Assembly: GCA_016706865.1 (NCBI GenBank)
Contig: JADJIS010000003.1
Span: 1,426,001 to 1,490,000, forward strand
Direction of reading: 5' to 3'
Source: Bacteroidota bacterium
Lineage (GTDB): Bacteria > Bacteroidota > Bacteroidia > Chitinophagales > BACL12
DNA length: 64,000 nt
Shown: in pieces, positions 26,146 to 35,132 of the stretch
Layout of the letters: each line of letters starts with the position of its first letter
Numbering within the stretch: position 1 is the stretch's first letter
The notes under the pieces: model-generated
Told to the model about the DNA's origin: nothing
What the model saw: only the letters and a program-made list of their open reading frames with translations
Databases searched by the model: none
Position numbers and translations under genes: made by a program

Positions 26146-26835
26146 ATGCGGAAGACAATAATTATCATACTGACAACTTTGACATTGAGTTCGTGTAATT
26201 ACGAATACAAACTTTGTGACTGTAACTCGGCAGACGAAAAAGTGAAAATTTATAGCGACATTTTAAACGAGTTGGTTGAGCACCATTTTTACAATAGATA
26301 TTTAGGCAAAGACGAGCAGAAGATTTTTAATAAATATGCTTCAAACAACCCGGACACAGCGAAAATAAGTAGGGAAGTAATTCAACTTCAAAACAACTTG
26401 TTTAATGACACAACCAGATTTTGCATTATTTATCTTGACACAGTTTATAGACCTGACTTTAATCAATGGACATATTATCAAAACGACACAGGACAGTATG
26501 CAAGAGAATTTAAAGATTTGATAAATACTTTCACAATAGACGGACTATCAGTGATAGACAGCTTGAATAGTATGCAATTGAGTTTGAAGCCAAGCGACTT
26601 TCAACTTTGCACTTCGAAAGTTTTATCACTACAAAACTTCAACAATCAAAAGGGAAAATGTGCAATTGGTATCGTAAGTTTTTCAAAAGTGTTTCTTGAC
26701 AAAGCGAAAACTAAAGGACTACTATACTATAACTTTCGATGTGGGGAGTTTTGTGGGAAGGGAGAGCTTTTAGTTATTAAAAAGATAAATAATCGTTGGA
26801 CAATATCCGAAACGTTTGAGAAATGGATTTCATGA
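26146..26835 (+). CDS. Putative lipoprotein, hypothetical cassette gene
   Basis: Starting at ATG 26146 gives 229 residues with a classical lipoprotein signal (MRKT, hydrophobic run, LSSC at Cys 17). The open frame extends back through the attC, but those codons have no start function; ATG 26116 is less likely. The mature protein is mixed alpha/beta with KVFLDKAKTKGLLYYNFRCGEFCGKGELLVI near the end. Family not recognised. Sole gene of cassette 26098-26989, lying between two almost identical toxin cassettes. Confidence 0.75.
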   Translation: MRKTIIIILTTLTLSSCNYEYKLCDCNSADEKVKIYSDILNELVEHHFYNRYLGKDEQKIFNKYASNNPDTAKISREVIQLQNNLFNDTTRFCIIYLDTVYRPDFNQWTYYQNDTGQYAREFKDLINTFTIDGLSVIDSLNSMQLSLKPSDFQLCTSKVLSLQNFNNQKGKCAIGIVSFSKVFLDKAKTKGLLYYNFRCGEFCGKGELLVIKKINNRWTISETFEKWIS

Positions 26836-26861
26836 AACAAGCACACAGACAGTGAACAACA

Positions 26862-26995
26862 GCTGCTAACAAGCACATTTGCGCCAGCGGGGCGACGACC
26901 TCCTCAGAATAATTTTCGATAACCTAAAACTTTGTATTTTTATTAAAGATTTTCGATTGCATTCCCCGCCATCGCAAATCTGCAAAACGTTATGT
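26862..26995 (+). repeat. attC site 15 (major type)
   Basis: Tag GCTGCTAAC exactly complements GTTAGCAGC at 26097. Core GTTATGT at 26989. Confidence 0.88.
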
Positions 26996-27046
26996 GCGAT
27001 TTTAAACCATCCCCAATTTACACTTTCCGACAAAATTCTAAAAATT

Positions 27047-27080
27047 AAAGTTTCACTTTAGGAAAACTTTTGTATCTTTG
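27047..27080 (+). promoter_or_regulatory. Promoter/operator of toxin-antitoxin module 4
   Basis: Same arrangement as module 3: AAAGTTT (27047), AAACTTT (27064) and TATCTTTG (27073-27080), with the GTG start at 27085. Confidence 0.68.
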
Positions 27081-27084
27081 CATT

Positions 27085-27429
27085 GTGGAGAAAGGAGAAT
27101 TCAGGACGATTGTTTTTTACAAAGATTATTTTCAGACTTTCTTTGACAAACAAACTAAGAAAGTAAAGGCCAAAATCGTTTGGACCTTCGACTTGATTGA
27201 GGACACTCAGAGAGTTCCTGAAACTTATCTTAAACACATTGAAGGGACGAATGGTTTATTTGAAATCAAAATTCAGTTTGGGAGTGACATCTTTCGGATT
27301 TTCTGTTTTTTCGACAAGGGACAACTTATCATTTTAGCGAATGGATTCCAAAAAAAAACACAAAAAACACCTAAAAAAGAAATAGAATTAGCTATTAAAA
27401 TAAAATCAGAATATGAAAAAGAAAAATAA
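27085..27429 (+). CDS. HigB-like toxin, module 4 (copy of module 3)
   Basis: The 114-residue protein is identical in translation to the module 3 toxin. The whole cassette 26990-27870 has the same length (881 bp) as 25217-26097, with only scattered base changes, so it is a recent cassette duplication. Confidence 0.86.
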   Translation: MEKGEFRTIVFYKDYFQTFFDKQTKKVKAKIVWTFDLIEDTQRVPETYLKHIEGTNGLFEIKIQFGSDIFRIFCFFDKGQLIILANGFQKKTQKTPKKEIELAIKIKSEYEKEK

Positions 27430-27718
27430 AAACTTGACATCTCTCGAAGACTTTAAAGTGAAAAATTATGGCAAACGTGGGACAAAAAAACGCGAGGAAT
27501 TAGAAGCCGGTTATGAAAACTTTAAAATCGGAGTTTTACTTCTTGAGGCAAGACTTGAAAAAGGTTTAACACAGGAACAACTTGCGGCTAAAGCAGGGAC
27601 AACAAAATCTTATATCTCAAAAATTGAAAATAATATAAAAGAAGTTCGTATTTCGACTCTTCAAAAGATTGTGGAGACCGGACTTGGAGGACATCTTGAA
27701 TTATCGATCAAATTATAA
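27413..27718 (+). CDS. HigA-like Xre antitoxin, module 4
   Basis: A 101-residue antitoxin that differs from the module 3 antitoxin by one residue in its N-terminal part (Gly for Ser in the EEA/LEAGYENF region). Complete cross-protection between modules 3 and 4 is expected. Confidence 0.88.
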   Translation: MKKKNKNLTSLEDFKVKNYGKRGTKKREELEAGYENFKIGVLLLEARLEKGLTQEQLAAKAGTTKSYISKIENNIKEVRISTLQKIVETGLGGHLELSIKL

Positions 27719-27742
27719 TGAATATTAACCAAAGAATAAACC

Positions 27743-27876
27743 GCACATAACAAGCACATTTGCGCCAGCGGGGCGACGACCACCTCAGAATAATTTTCAA
27801 TAACCTAAAACTTTGTATTTTTATTAAAGATTTTCGATTGCCTTCCCCGCCTTCGCAAATCTGCTGCACGTTATGT
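27743..27876 (+). repeat. attC site 16 (major type)
   Basis: Tag GCACATAAC exactly complements GTTATGTGC at 26989. Core GTTATGT at 27870. Confidence 0.88.
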
Positions 27877-27959
27877 GTAATGCTACCAAAAATGCAATCC
27901 CGACCATTAAAATCTCCACCTACTACATTTTGACTATCTTTGTAAAGTCATAAAACTGG

Positions 27960-28424
27960 ATGAAACAGCGAATTTACATAGACAGGTCAGTGATTGGCGG
28001 TTACTTTGACGAAGAGTTCAAAGAAGCAACAATTAAGTTGTTTGAGCGACTTGAGAACAATGAAATAATTTTTGTCGTTTCTGATTTACTTGACCTTGAA
28101 TTAATAAACGCGCCTCAGCAGGTTAGAGACCATTTATCAAAATATTCACCAGACAAGTTCCAGAGAATTGAACTGACAGAAGAAGTAGTTAAACTTGCTG
28201 ACACCTACATTGAAGAAAAAGTTGTTGGTAAAACAAGCTTGGAGGACTGTCGTCATATTGCTTTAGCGACAATAAACAAAGTAGATGTTTTAGCAAGTTG
28301 GAACTTTTAACATATTGTTAACCTTGACAGAATAAAAGGTTATAATTCAGTAAATTTAAAACTTGGTTATTCAATGATAGAAATTAGAAGTCCTAAAGAC
28401 CTTGTAAATTATGAAAACGATTAA
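27960..28424 (+). pseudogene. PIN-domain toxin gene with one internal stop codon
   Basis: The first 116 codons encode a PIN-type RNase: D8 in IYIDRSVIGGYF, Glu in DLELINAP, and the Asp-containing LEDCRHIALATINKVD, then SWNF. A TAA at 28308 interrupts it, but the same frame continues for 38 codons with typical PIN C-terminal sequence (HIVNLDRIKGYNSVN..MIEIRSP) to TAA at 28424. One base change (AAA to TAA after SWNF) explains it. The toxin is probably inactive unless the truncated form still folds. Confidence 0.82.
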
Positions 28425-28572
28425 TAAAGAAAAACAGTTTGACGCTGTAAAAATGATGAGAGATATCCGAGATAAAATAAGTTCGGACACTCAAAATATG
28501 ACTTTTGACGAGTTAAAAAATTATATCAAACAACAACTTACAGACAGCAAATCAAAAATTGTTGGACAATAG
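28411..28572 (+). CDS. Small antitoxin-like protein paired with the PIN toxin
   Basis: A 53-residue protein whose ATG overlaps the end of the full-length PIN frame by 14 bases, as toxin-antitoxin partners do. The sequence is helical (FDAVKMMRDIRDKISSDTQNM) and resembles small partners found next to PIN genes. It is intact while the toxin has a stop. No DNA-binding motif was noted. Confidence 0.72.
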   Translation: MKTINKEKQFDAVKMMRDIRDKISSDTQNMTFDELKNYIKQQLTDSKSKIVGQ

Positions 28573-28592
28573 TTTTCACGTGTGAATGCACT

Positions 28593-28726
28593 ACACATAA
28601 CAAGCACATTTGCGCCAGCGGGGCGATGATCACCTCCGAATAATTTCCGATAACCTAAAACTTTGTATTTTTATTAAAGATTTTCGATTGCCTTCCCCGC
28701 CGTCGCAAATCTGCTGCACGCTGGCG
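28593..28726 (+). repeat. attC site 17 (major type, mutated core)
   Basis: Tag ACACATAAC exactly complements GTTATGTGT at 27870. The right core reads GCTGGCG (28720) instead of GTTGGCG, so cleavage here is probably impaired. Confidence 0.84.
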
Positions 28727-28771
28727 GCAAGTTTTGAGCGACAACACGAGCCTCAACGACAGATATAGACA

Positions 28772-29800
28772 ATGGAAATAAAACACATTTACTGGTTCGC
28801 TTATTTCAACCTTAACGTACCAAGTGTGCGTTACAGAGCAAAGTTTCCTTTGCAACAATTCAGAGACAAACACGGAATTACTTTTTCAATCGTTTACCCG
28901 GGTTACGACCTTCAAAACATGAGCAACTTCATTCTGACATTTTTCTCTGCTCTTTTTTTTAGAAAGAGTAACTCTATAATTGTGTTTCAGAAAATTCATA
29001 CAAGTGGCATTTATGCGACAGCTTTAAAAGTGCTTTTGTTTTTTAGACCACAGCATACTCTTTATGACATTGACGATGCTGAGCATACAAGACGACCAAC
29101 ACATACAATTCACCATTTTATAAAAAGATGTTCTGCTTGTTCTGCAGGCAGCAAATCGCTAATTGACTATATCAGACAATTTAACCAAAATGTTTTTCTT
29201 TTAACCTCACCTGTTTTTGATCACGGCTTGACAAAGGCAGCATTAGAAAAGACTTTTACCATTGGTTGGGTTGGCTATTACGGTGCTCACAGACAAAGTT
29301 TGACTGAATTATTTTTCCCTTCACTTTACAAAATTGACTTTCCGTTAAAACTAAAACTGCTTGGTGTTTCGGACAAGGTAGAGGAACAAGAGATTAAATC
29401 ATACTTTAAGCACAATAAAAACATTACAGTTGAAACTCCACTTGATTTAGACTGGCTAGATGAACATTCTATTTATGAACTAATCACAACCTTTGACTTT
29501 GGCGTTTCACCTCTTATTGACAACGAGTTTAATCGTGGCAAAACTGCTTTCAAACTAAAGCAATGCATGTCGTGTGGTGTTCCTGTTTTAGGTAGCAGAG
29601 TAGGTGAAAACATAGCGTTTCTACAAGACGGTATTAATGGCTATTTATGCGACACCCCCAACGACTATTTTCAAAAATTGATTTCATTAAAAAGTTCACA
29701 GAATGACTGCTACACAAAACTTAGCGTGAACGCAAAAAAAACTTTCCATACATATAGCATTGACAATTATTGCACAACATTTATAAACTATTTCAAATGA
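28772..29800 (+). CDS. Glycosyltransferase (GT4/GT1-like, GT-B fold)
   Basis: A 342-residue protein. The C-terminal half carries the donor-binding region of retaining GT-B enzymes: FDFGVSPLIDNEFNRGK then KLKQCMSCGVPVLGS and the EN pair in VGENIAFL. The N-terminal half contains a Rossmann-like start (HIYWFAYFNLNVPSVRYR). It probably transfers a sugar to a surface glycan; donor and acceptor are unknown. It is the only gene of cassette 28721-29959 and is long for a cassette gene. Confidence 0.85.
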   Translation: MEIKHIYWFAYFNLNVPSVRYRAKFPLQQFRDKHGITFSIVYPGYDLQNMSNFILTFFSALFFRKSNSIIVFQKIHTSGIYATALKVLLFFRPQHTLYDIDDAEHTRRPTHTIHHFIKRCSACSAGSKSLIDYIRQFNQNVFLLTSPVFDHGLTKAALEKTFTIGWVGYYGAHRQSLTELFFPSLYKIDFPLKLKLLGVSDKVEEQEIKSYFKHNKNITVETPLDLDWLDEHSIYELITTFDFGVSPLIDNEFNRGKTAFKLKQCMSCGVPVLGSRVGENIAFLQDGINGYLCDTPNDYFQKLISLKSSQNDCYTKLSVNAKKTFHTYSIDNYCTTFINYFK

Positions 29801-29829
29801 CGACAGCTTTTCGGACAAGAAGTAAACCA

Positions 29830-29965
29830 GCCGTCAACATCGGTTTTGAGTCAGGCAGGGTGAAGTGCTTCTATCGACAATTTTGTGTATAATTGAGGTG
29901 CGGTTCTTCGTATCGAGTGTATTGCTAAAATGCCCGCCCGAACGCAAAGCCGAAAAACGTTATGC
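29830..29965 (+). repeat. attC site 18 (GGTTTTGAGTC-type)
   Basis: Tag GCCGTCAAC, one mismatch to the start tag GCTGGCGGC once its mutated core is allowed for. Core GTTATGC at 29959. Confidence 0.82.
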
Positions 29966-30117
29966 GCAACTAATGTATCCACAATACGTTCAATCTTGCA
30001 GAAAGAAATAATATTGATAAATTAAATTTATATTGTGTGACTTTTGAACCCCTATTTCTTTTTAACTAAGAAAGGATTAAACTTAATGAAATATATTTTT
30101 TAACTCTTACAATAAAA

Positions 30118-30621
30118 ATGAGGTCGACTTTTGAAAAAATAGGTCTAATTGGAAAGGCCACTTATATTTTAGACATGCGAAATACAGAATTTCGGGGTTA
30201 TCTGCAAAGTGTTGTTGGAAATAAAAAGGAATTAAAATTATTTATAAACCCTGATTTTCAATATTATGGACAAGTCGACTTATCATCTTTTGAAATTACA
30301 GAAAATGATACGACTTTTGGGAACACAAGTGATGCAAAACTAACAGGAATAGTTATAGAGCTCGAGGATAAAATTGAAATACAAATTGAATCCCTTTTAT
30401 TAGATGCACGAGAGTATTTATTCGTCATTGCAGGAATTACTATGCTTATCCTTGGGCTTTATAAAATTCTCACTGGTGACATAACAAATGAAGACTATTC
30501 GGTCGCACTTATTGGTATATTTTTTTTAGTTTTTACCTATTGCTATATAAGAATTGATTCAAGGAAGGCAATAAAACATTTTGATTCGACCATTGAAAAA
30601 ATAATAAAACTCTCAAAATAA
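30118..30621 (+). CDS. Membrane protein with two C-terminal helices, hypothetical
   Basis: A 167-residue protein with a soluble beta-rich N-terminal half and two membrane helices at about residues 101-119 and 130-148, then a short Lys-rich tail. No family recognised. It starts 158 bases after the attC core, after an AT-rich non-coding stretch. Sole gene of cassette 29960-30801, with exactly matching tags. Confidence 0.7.
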   Translation: MRSTFEKIGLIGKATYILDMRNTEFRGYLQSVVGNKKELKLFINPDFQYYGQVDLSSFEITENDTTFGNTSDAKLTGIVIELEDKIEIQIESLLLDAREYLFVIAGITMLILGLYKILTGDITNEDYSVALIGIFFLVFTYCYIRIDSRKAIKHFDSTIEKIIKLSK

Positions 30622-30673
30622 TAATTCTAACATAATCTATCTATTGCAAATCTAATTAGGAATAGAAATGGCA

Positions 30674-30807
30674 GCGCATAACCAGCACATTTGCGCCAGC
30701 GGGGCGACAACATCCTCCGAATAATTTTAAATATCCTAAAACTTTGTATTTTTATTAAAGATTTTCGATTGCCTTCCCCGCCATCGCAAATCTGCAAAAC
30801 GTTATAG
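30674..30807 (+). repeat. attC site 19 (major type)
   Basis: Tag GCGCATAAC exactly complements GTTATGCGC at 29959. Core GTTATAG at 30801. Confidence 0.88.
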
Positions 30808-30926
30808 GCAATAAAATTTCACTGAATGCTGACATTAACATAGACAATAATCAAATCTAATACCTTAATGTACAAATCATGAGTTGGGACTTCGTTTTAA
30901 TAAATTTCAGACAGTTGACAGCAATT

Positions 30927-31875
30927 ATGAAACTCCGCTTTATATTTATAGTTATTATTACATTCTACCCAAGTTGTAAAAAAAGATACTATAGATACAA
31001 ACGAACAATTGATTAATATCGTAAAACATTTACAAGAAGGAGATATAGATAATATTAAAAAAGATTTTTATTCTGATGAATATTTTGATGATTTGCCAAA
31101 TGTTGAGCAAACATTAAAACAGTATAAATTATTGATTGAAAATCTTGAAATCGATAAAAAAGAAAATATAATACTTGAAGAAGGAAAACAGATCATTACA
31201 AGTAAATATCTTCCAAAAGACTCTATTTTAATAACAACTGCGCTTATTCCACTCGGAGTAAATCTTCCTTCCCCTGTGCCGCCATATTTTGTTGAACTAA
31301 ATTTCATAATAGTTGAAAATGAAATTAAATTATTAGGTCTCAAAGTATCTAGTACAAAGATGCCTCCAGAGATAAATGAACTTGTTTTAGAAAATAGAAT
31401 ATTCATTGACAAAACCCACATAAAGGATGTTTCACTTATGTACGAAGGAGGTTATAAAAATCCTTTAATCTTTAAAAGAAAAGAAAGCCTCTATTCAGAT
31501 TTAGGAAGCCAAGTCCAAAATCTAAACGCACTTTTAGATTTGATAAATAATGCAAAAATAGTAAAGTCGCAAAAGGAAACAGATACTCGGCGCTTTAATG
31601 GAGATCCAGAACTTGGAATTGTAAACATTACTCTAGATAATGAGTATGCATGGACAGTATTCACTTTAATTTCAGAAGAGAATTTCAAACCTGAAACGTT
31701 TTATGGTACGTTCGAATTAAGGTATTCTAAATACTTAAATTTAGCCGCTACTTATTGGATTGAAGTTGAAAATAAAGAACTTGCTAAAAAGTTAATACTT
31801 GATTTATGTCATTCAGGAGAGAACAAAAGAACTGAACCAAAAAAAAGTGGGAAATTGGAAGTAACGAAAAAATAA
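30927..31875 (+). pseudogene. Lipoprotein gene with a frameshift in an A7 run
   Basis: ATG 30927 opens a lipoprotein signal (MKLRFIFIVII..YPSCKK) that runs out of frame after the seven-A tract at 30978-30984. With six A the signal would read straight into the long downstream frame (KKDTIDTNEQLINIVKHLQ), which continues to 31875. The downstream frame alone starts only at TTG 31009 (288 residues). The C-terminal part has a WTVFTLISEENF domain; family unknown. It is either a real frameshift or a homopolymer sequencing error. Confidence 0.75.
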
Positions 31876-31951
31876 TACCTGGTGTCAAAAGCAGCAATGT
31901 ATTGGAGAAAGTACAAACTTGAGACAGACTGAAAGAAATTAACATTGACAA

Positions 31952-32719
31952 ATGGAAGAACAAATAATAAAAATTGACACTGGGACAGCTAAGGTTCTTG
32001 ACCTTGACGCTGATGGGAAAGGTTTGTATTTAGCTTTTTGCAACAACGGACAAGTTATCTCAAACAACAAAAACGTTTTTATCAATTCGCAAATTCAATA
32101 CCCAATTATTCGCATTTTTGATTACAATAAATTCCTACTTGCGGACTGCAGAACGGTAGAGAACAAGCCCAATGCTTTTATTTACGACTTCGCAGGACAA
32201 CTTCTAAATTCATTTGTTCTGGGAGATGGCATCCAAGATATATTGATACATCACAACAAGATTATAGTAACCTATTTCGACGAGGGTGTATTTGGTGCTG
32301 ACGGACCAAACAACAACGGACTTACTGTTTTTAGTTTGGACGGGAAGCAAGAATTTGGTTTCAACGAAAGCGTTGAAGGGCTCCATATTTATGATTGCTA
32401 TTGTATTTGCAAACACGGCATAGACAAAGTTTTGTTTTACGCTTATGACTATTTTGATGTCACCGAGCTAAACCTTGACTCTTATGAATGGCAACAAATA
32501 ATAACACCAATGGACTTTAAAGGTTCTTCTGCATTGACAATCAAAGACAAGAAAATAATTTTCCACTCAAACTATGATGACAAACTAAGTTTCTTTGAGT
32601 GGGACACATTGTCAATGGAAGTTAACAAAATCGGAAAATATTCATCGCAGCTAAAGGGGTTGGAAAACGGAAAATTTTTGGCGGTTGGAGAATGTGGATT
32701 CACAATAATATCGATTTGA
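31952..32719 (+). CDS. Beta-propeller-like protein, hypothetical
   Basis: A 255-residue cytoplasmic protein built of repeated beta-hairpins (for example YPIIRIFDYNKFLLADCR, NAFIYDFAGQLLNSF, GLTVFSLDGKQEF), which suggests a small beta-propeller. No signal peptide. Family not recognised. No attC separates it from the frameshifted lipoprotein, and the unit's end tags disagree (GTTATAGGC against GCTGCTAAC), so two cassettes have probably fused. Confidence 0.68.
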   Translation: MEEQIIKIDTGTAKVLDLDADGKGLYLAFCNNGQVISNNKNVFINSQIQYPIIRIFDYNKFLLADCRTVENKPNAFIYDFAGQLLNSFVLGDGIQDILIHHNKIIVTYFDEGVFGADGPNNNGLTVFSLDGKQEFGFNESVEGLHIYDCYCICKHGIDKVLFYAYDYFDVTELNLDSYEWQQIITPMDFKGSSALTIKDKKIIFHSNYDDKLSFFEWDTLSMEVNKIGKYSSQLKGLENGKFLAVGECGFTIISI

Positions 32720-32770
32720 CCAAAGAATATAATTTATTGGAACTTCACCTTTCAAATGTATAGTTATACA

Positions 32771-32899
32771 GCTGCTAACAAGCACATTTGCGCCAGCAGG
32801 GCGACGACCTTCTTAGAATAATTTTCGATATCCTAAAACTTTGTATTTTTATTAAAGATTTTCGATCGCCTGCCTCGCCATCGCAAATCTGCAAAACGA
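32771..32899 (+). repeat. attC site 20 (major type, core lost)
   Basis: Tag GCTGCTAAC and both arms present, but the right end runs GCAAAACGA straight into a second attC without GTT. See attC 21. Confidence 0.8.
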
Positions 32900-33017
32900 T
32901 TTACGCCAACAGGACGACGACCACCTCAGTATAATTTTCGATATCCTAAAACTTCGTATTTTTATTAAAGATTTTCGATTGCCTTCCCCGCCGTCGCAAA
33001 TCTGCTGCACGTTAGCG
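32900..33017 (+). repeat. attC site 21 (major type, left tag lost)
   Basis: Begins at ATTTACGCC inside the left arm; right arm and core GTTAGCG (33011) intact. Sites 20 and 21 abut with no gene between, the scar of a deleted cassette. Confidence 0.82.
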
Positions 33018-33071
33018 GTAATTTTCGTACAACAGAAAACACCGTCATTTGACAAATAAAAAACTTGAACT

Positions 33072-33701
33072 ATGATAGCTACTTTAATCATCGTTGGACT
33101 TTTACTACTTCCCGTAATTTATAATTTGGTTTTCCCATTTAAGAAACCATATATGGACAATTACTTTACTCCCGGCCTATCTTTTACAAGTACAGCCGAA
33201 GGTGTTACCCAAACAGTTATCAAACAAGACGGCAACAAAGTTTATTGTGAGACCAAATTTGAAGCAAAGGCAATTGGGCCCCCTGAGCATTTGCATTTGA
33301 GTTTGGACGAAAGTGCCACAGTAGTAAAGGGAACATTGACAACAAAAGTTGGGGGTGAAATAAAAAAACTAAACGCTGGTGACAGAGTTATTTTACCAAA
33401 AGGAATTTATCATAGAATGTATAACGAGACAGACAACGAAGTTGTAATAAAACCTGAAAAAGCTGATGACTATTTGCCCATTGAATTAGCCTATTCCCTT
33501 TCTCAATTGTATCCATTAATGAAACCAAGGGGTGGACTTACTTTAAAAATGTTTGCAAAAATTTGCGTGCTTGACGAGTTGTTTGACACTATTGTAGTTG
33601 GACCTCCACCTCCAGTATTTAAAGCAATAAAAAAAACGGCTAAACCCTATGCCCGGCTATTTGGTGTAACACCTTATGACGACAAATCAAAACCGAAATA
33701 A
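33072..33701 (+). CDS. Membrane-anchored cupin protein
   Basis: A 209-residue protein with one N-terminal membrane helix (residues 2-20) followed by a cupin barrel: EHLHLSLDE supplies two metal-type His, then GTLTTKVGGE and GDRVILPKGIYHRM. The C-terminal 60 residues form a separate helical tail. Ligand unknown. Sole gene of cassette 33012-33833. Confidence 0.8.
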   Translation: MIATLIIVGLLLLPVIYNLVFPFKKPYMDNYFTPGLSFTSTAEGVTQTVIKQDGNKVYCETKFEAKAIGPPEHLHLSLDESATVVKGTLTTKVGGEIKKLNAGDRVILPKGIYHRMYNETDNEVVIKPEKADDYLPIELAYSLSQLYPLMKPRGGLTLKMFAKICVLDELFDTIVVGPPPPVFKAIKKTAKPYARLFGVTPYDDKSKPK

Positions 33702-33706
33702 AAAAC

Positions 33707-33839
33707 TACACTAACAGCACATTTGCAATTGGCGGGGTTTCGTGCTCCGCAGACAGTTTGTGGGAGCAGAAAGTGCAGTTTTCCGAATGAACATTTGTGC
33801 TGGAAATCCCACCCATCGCAAATCTGCAAAACGTTATGT
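33707..33839 (+). repeat. attC site 22 (GCACATTTGCAATT-type)
   Basis: Tag ends ACACTAAC; arms CATTTGCAATTGGCGGG and CCCACCCATCGCAAATC; core GTTATGT at 33833. The tag differs from the start GTTAGCGGT at two or three bases. Confidence 0.8.
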
Positions 33840-33853
33840 GCAATTTTAAAATT

Positions 33854-34552
33854 ATGTATATCCTTACAGAAGAAAATGTCGACTGCTCCTTTATGCAGAC
33901 AATTATAAAGCTCCCACAATCTAGGGACGACTTAAAATCTGCGTTTATAGATACCTCAGTCATAGAAAAACTTTTATTGTATGTTGACCTCACTGACAAC
34001 TTGTTGAAAGAATTTGCCGAGCACCCCCATATTGCTGACTTCATATTAAAATCTAAACATCTAGATGAAATCTATTATGTTAAAACATTCCCATATAACG
34101 AGCCTTATGGTGCGGATAAGGTTGAAGAATATATTTGTTATGGAGAATATCATAGAAATTTAACCCGCGAGTATAAAAACTTATTTTTTCGCGTAGACCA
34201 AAAATGGGACAAATTCAACTTCCCAAAATTTGAACAAGACAAAATAACTGAGGTTTTTAAAAAAAATCTTCCGTTATTTTCTGGTACAGTTTGCGATACG
34301 ATATTTCCTGCTGTTTATTTGGAACAAAATAAACTAAACAATAAATCAGACCTTTTAAACAATCATTTGCTTGACAAATCTCTCCTTGACAGCCTCTATT
34401 TATTTTCAAAAGACTACTGGGGCAATGCTGCCTTCCTAGACAACAACGGAAATTTATTTGAATATAAACACAAGGAGCGCACTTTGCTTCAATCTGACAA
34501 TGATTTAATCTCCTGGACGGATAACAAATTGAAGAATGTTTTCATGCTATAG
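33854..34552 (+). CDS. Hypothetical cytoplasmic protein of a cassette
   Basis: A 232-residue protein from ATG 33854; ATG 33836, directly after the attC core, would add six residues. The sequence is acidic, mixed alpha/beta, with no signal peptide or membrane helix. No family recognised. Its size and isolated cassette setting resemble immunity or effector-like cargo but there is no direct evidence. Confidence 0.65.
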   Translation: MYILTEENVDCSFMQTIIKLPQSRDDLKSAFIDTSVIEKLLLYVDLTDNLLKEFAEHPHIADFILKSKHLDEIYYVKTFPYNEPYGADKVEEYICYGEYHRNLTREYKNLFFRVDQKWDKFNFPKFEQDKITEVFKKNLPLFSGTVCDTIFPAVYLEQNKLNNKSDLLNNHLLDKSLLDSLYLFSKDYWGNAAFLDNNGNLFEYKHKERTLLQSDNDLISWTDNKLKNVFML

Positions 34553-34569
34553 TGCGCTAATTAAAAACT

Positions 34570-34703
34570 GCAGATAACCAGAACGTTTGCGCCAACGGGG
34601 CGACGACCACTTCAGAATAATTTTCGATAAACTAAAACTTCGTATTTTTATTAAAGATTTTCGATTGCCTTTCCCGCCGTCGCAAATCTGCAAAACGTTA
34701 TGT
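34570..34703 (+). repeat. attC site 23 (major type)
   Basis: Tag GCAGATAAC, one mismatch to GTTATGTGC at 33833. Core GTTATGT at 34697. Confidence 0.85.
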
Positions 34704-34758
34704 GCAACCTTATGGCAACCATTGAAATTACATTAACATAAACAAAAAACCAATTAGT

Positions 34759-35025
34759 ATGACAAACGAATTTAAAAATTGCCAATCTTGTGGAATGCCT
34801 TTAAAACGAGACCCAAAAAGTGGAGGAACAAATGCTGATGGAAGTATCAGCAAAGTGTATTGTTCTTACTGCTATGAAAAAGGTGAATTCACTTATAAAG
34901 GAAATGATGTAAAAGAATTTCAGGAATTGAACAAACAAAAAATGATGGAAGGCGGACACTCAAAATTCTTCGCTTGGTTATTTACAAGAGGAATGAAGCG
35001 ATTAGGAAGATGGAAAAACAATTAG
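34759..35025 (+). CDS. Putative zinc-ribbon protein
   Basis: An 88-residue protein matching the small zinc-ribbon family with C-x2-C and C-x2-C knuckles: CQSCGMPL at the start and YCSYCYEKGEFTY about 25 residues later. The C-terminal half is basic and helical (FTRGMKRLGRWKNN). Such proteins may bind nucleic acid or act as small regulators. Sole gene of cassette 34698-35260. Confidence 0.82.
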   Translation: MTNEFKNCQSCGMPLKRDPKSGGTNADGSISKVYCSYCYEKGEFTYKGNDVKEFQELNKQKMMEGGHSKFFAWLFTRGMKRLGRWKNN

Positions 35026-35132
35026 CATTTTTTCACATCAGATAATAACTAAATAATGATACAGTTCATGGCTTCTAATAAACTTCTCTGCAGACTTCAA
35101 ACAGCTGTGCTTCGTGGCGAGAGCAGCAGTAT

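Noticed and set aside
25888..26168. Minus-strand frames crossing attC sites (also near 28655, 32852 and 44002)
   Set aside because: They translate the attC stem and recur only because the site is repeated; no start signals or family features.
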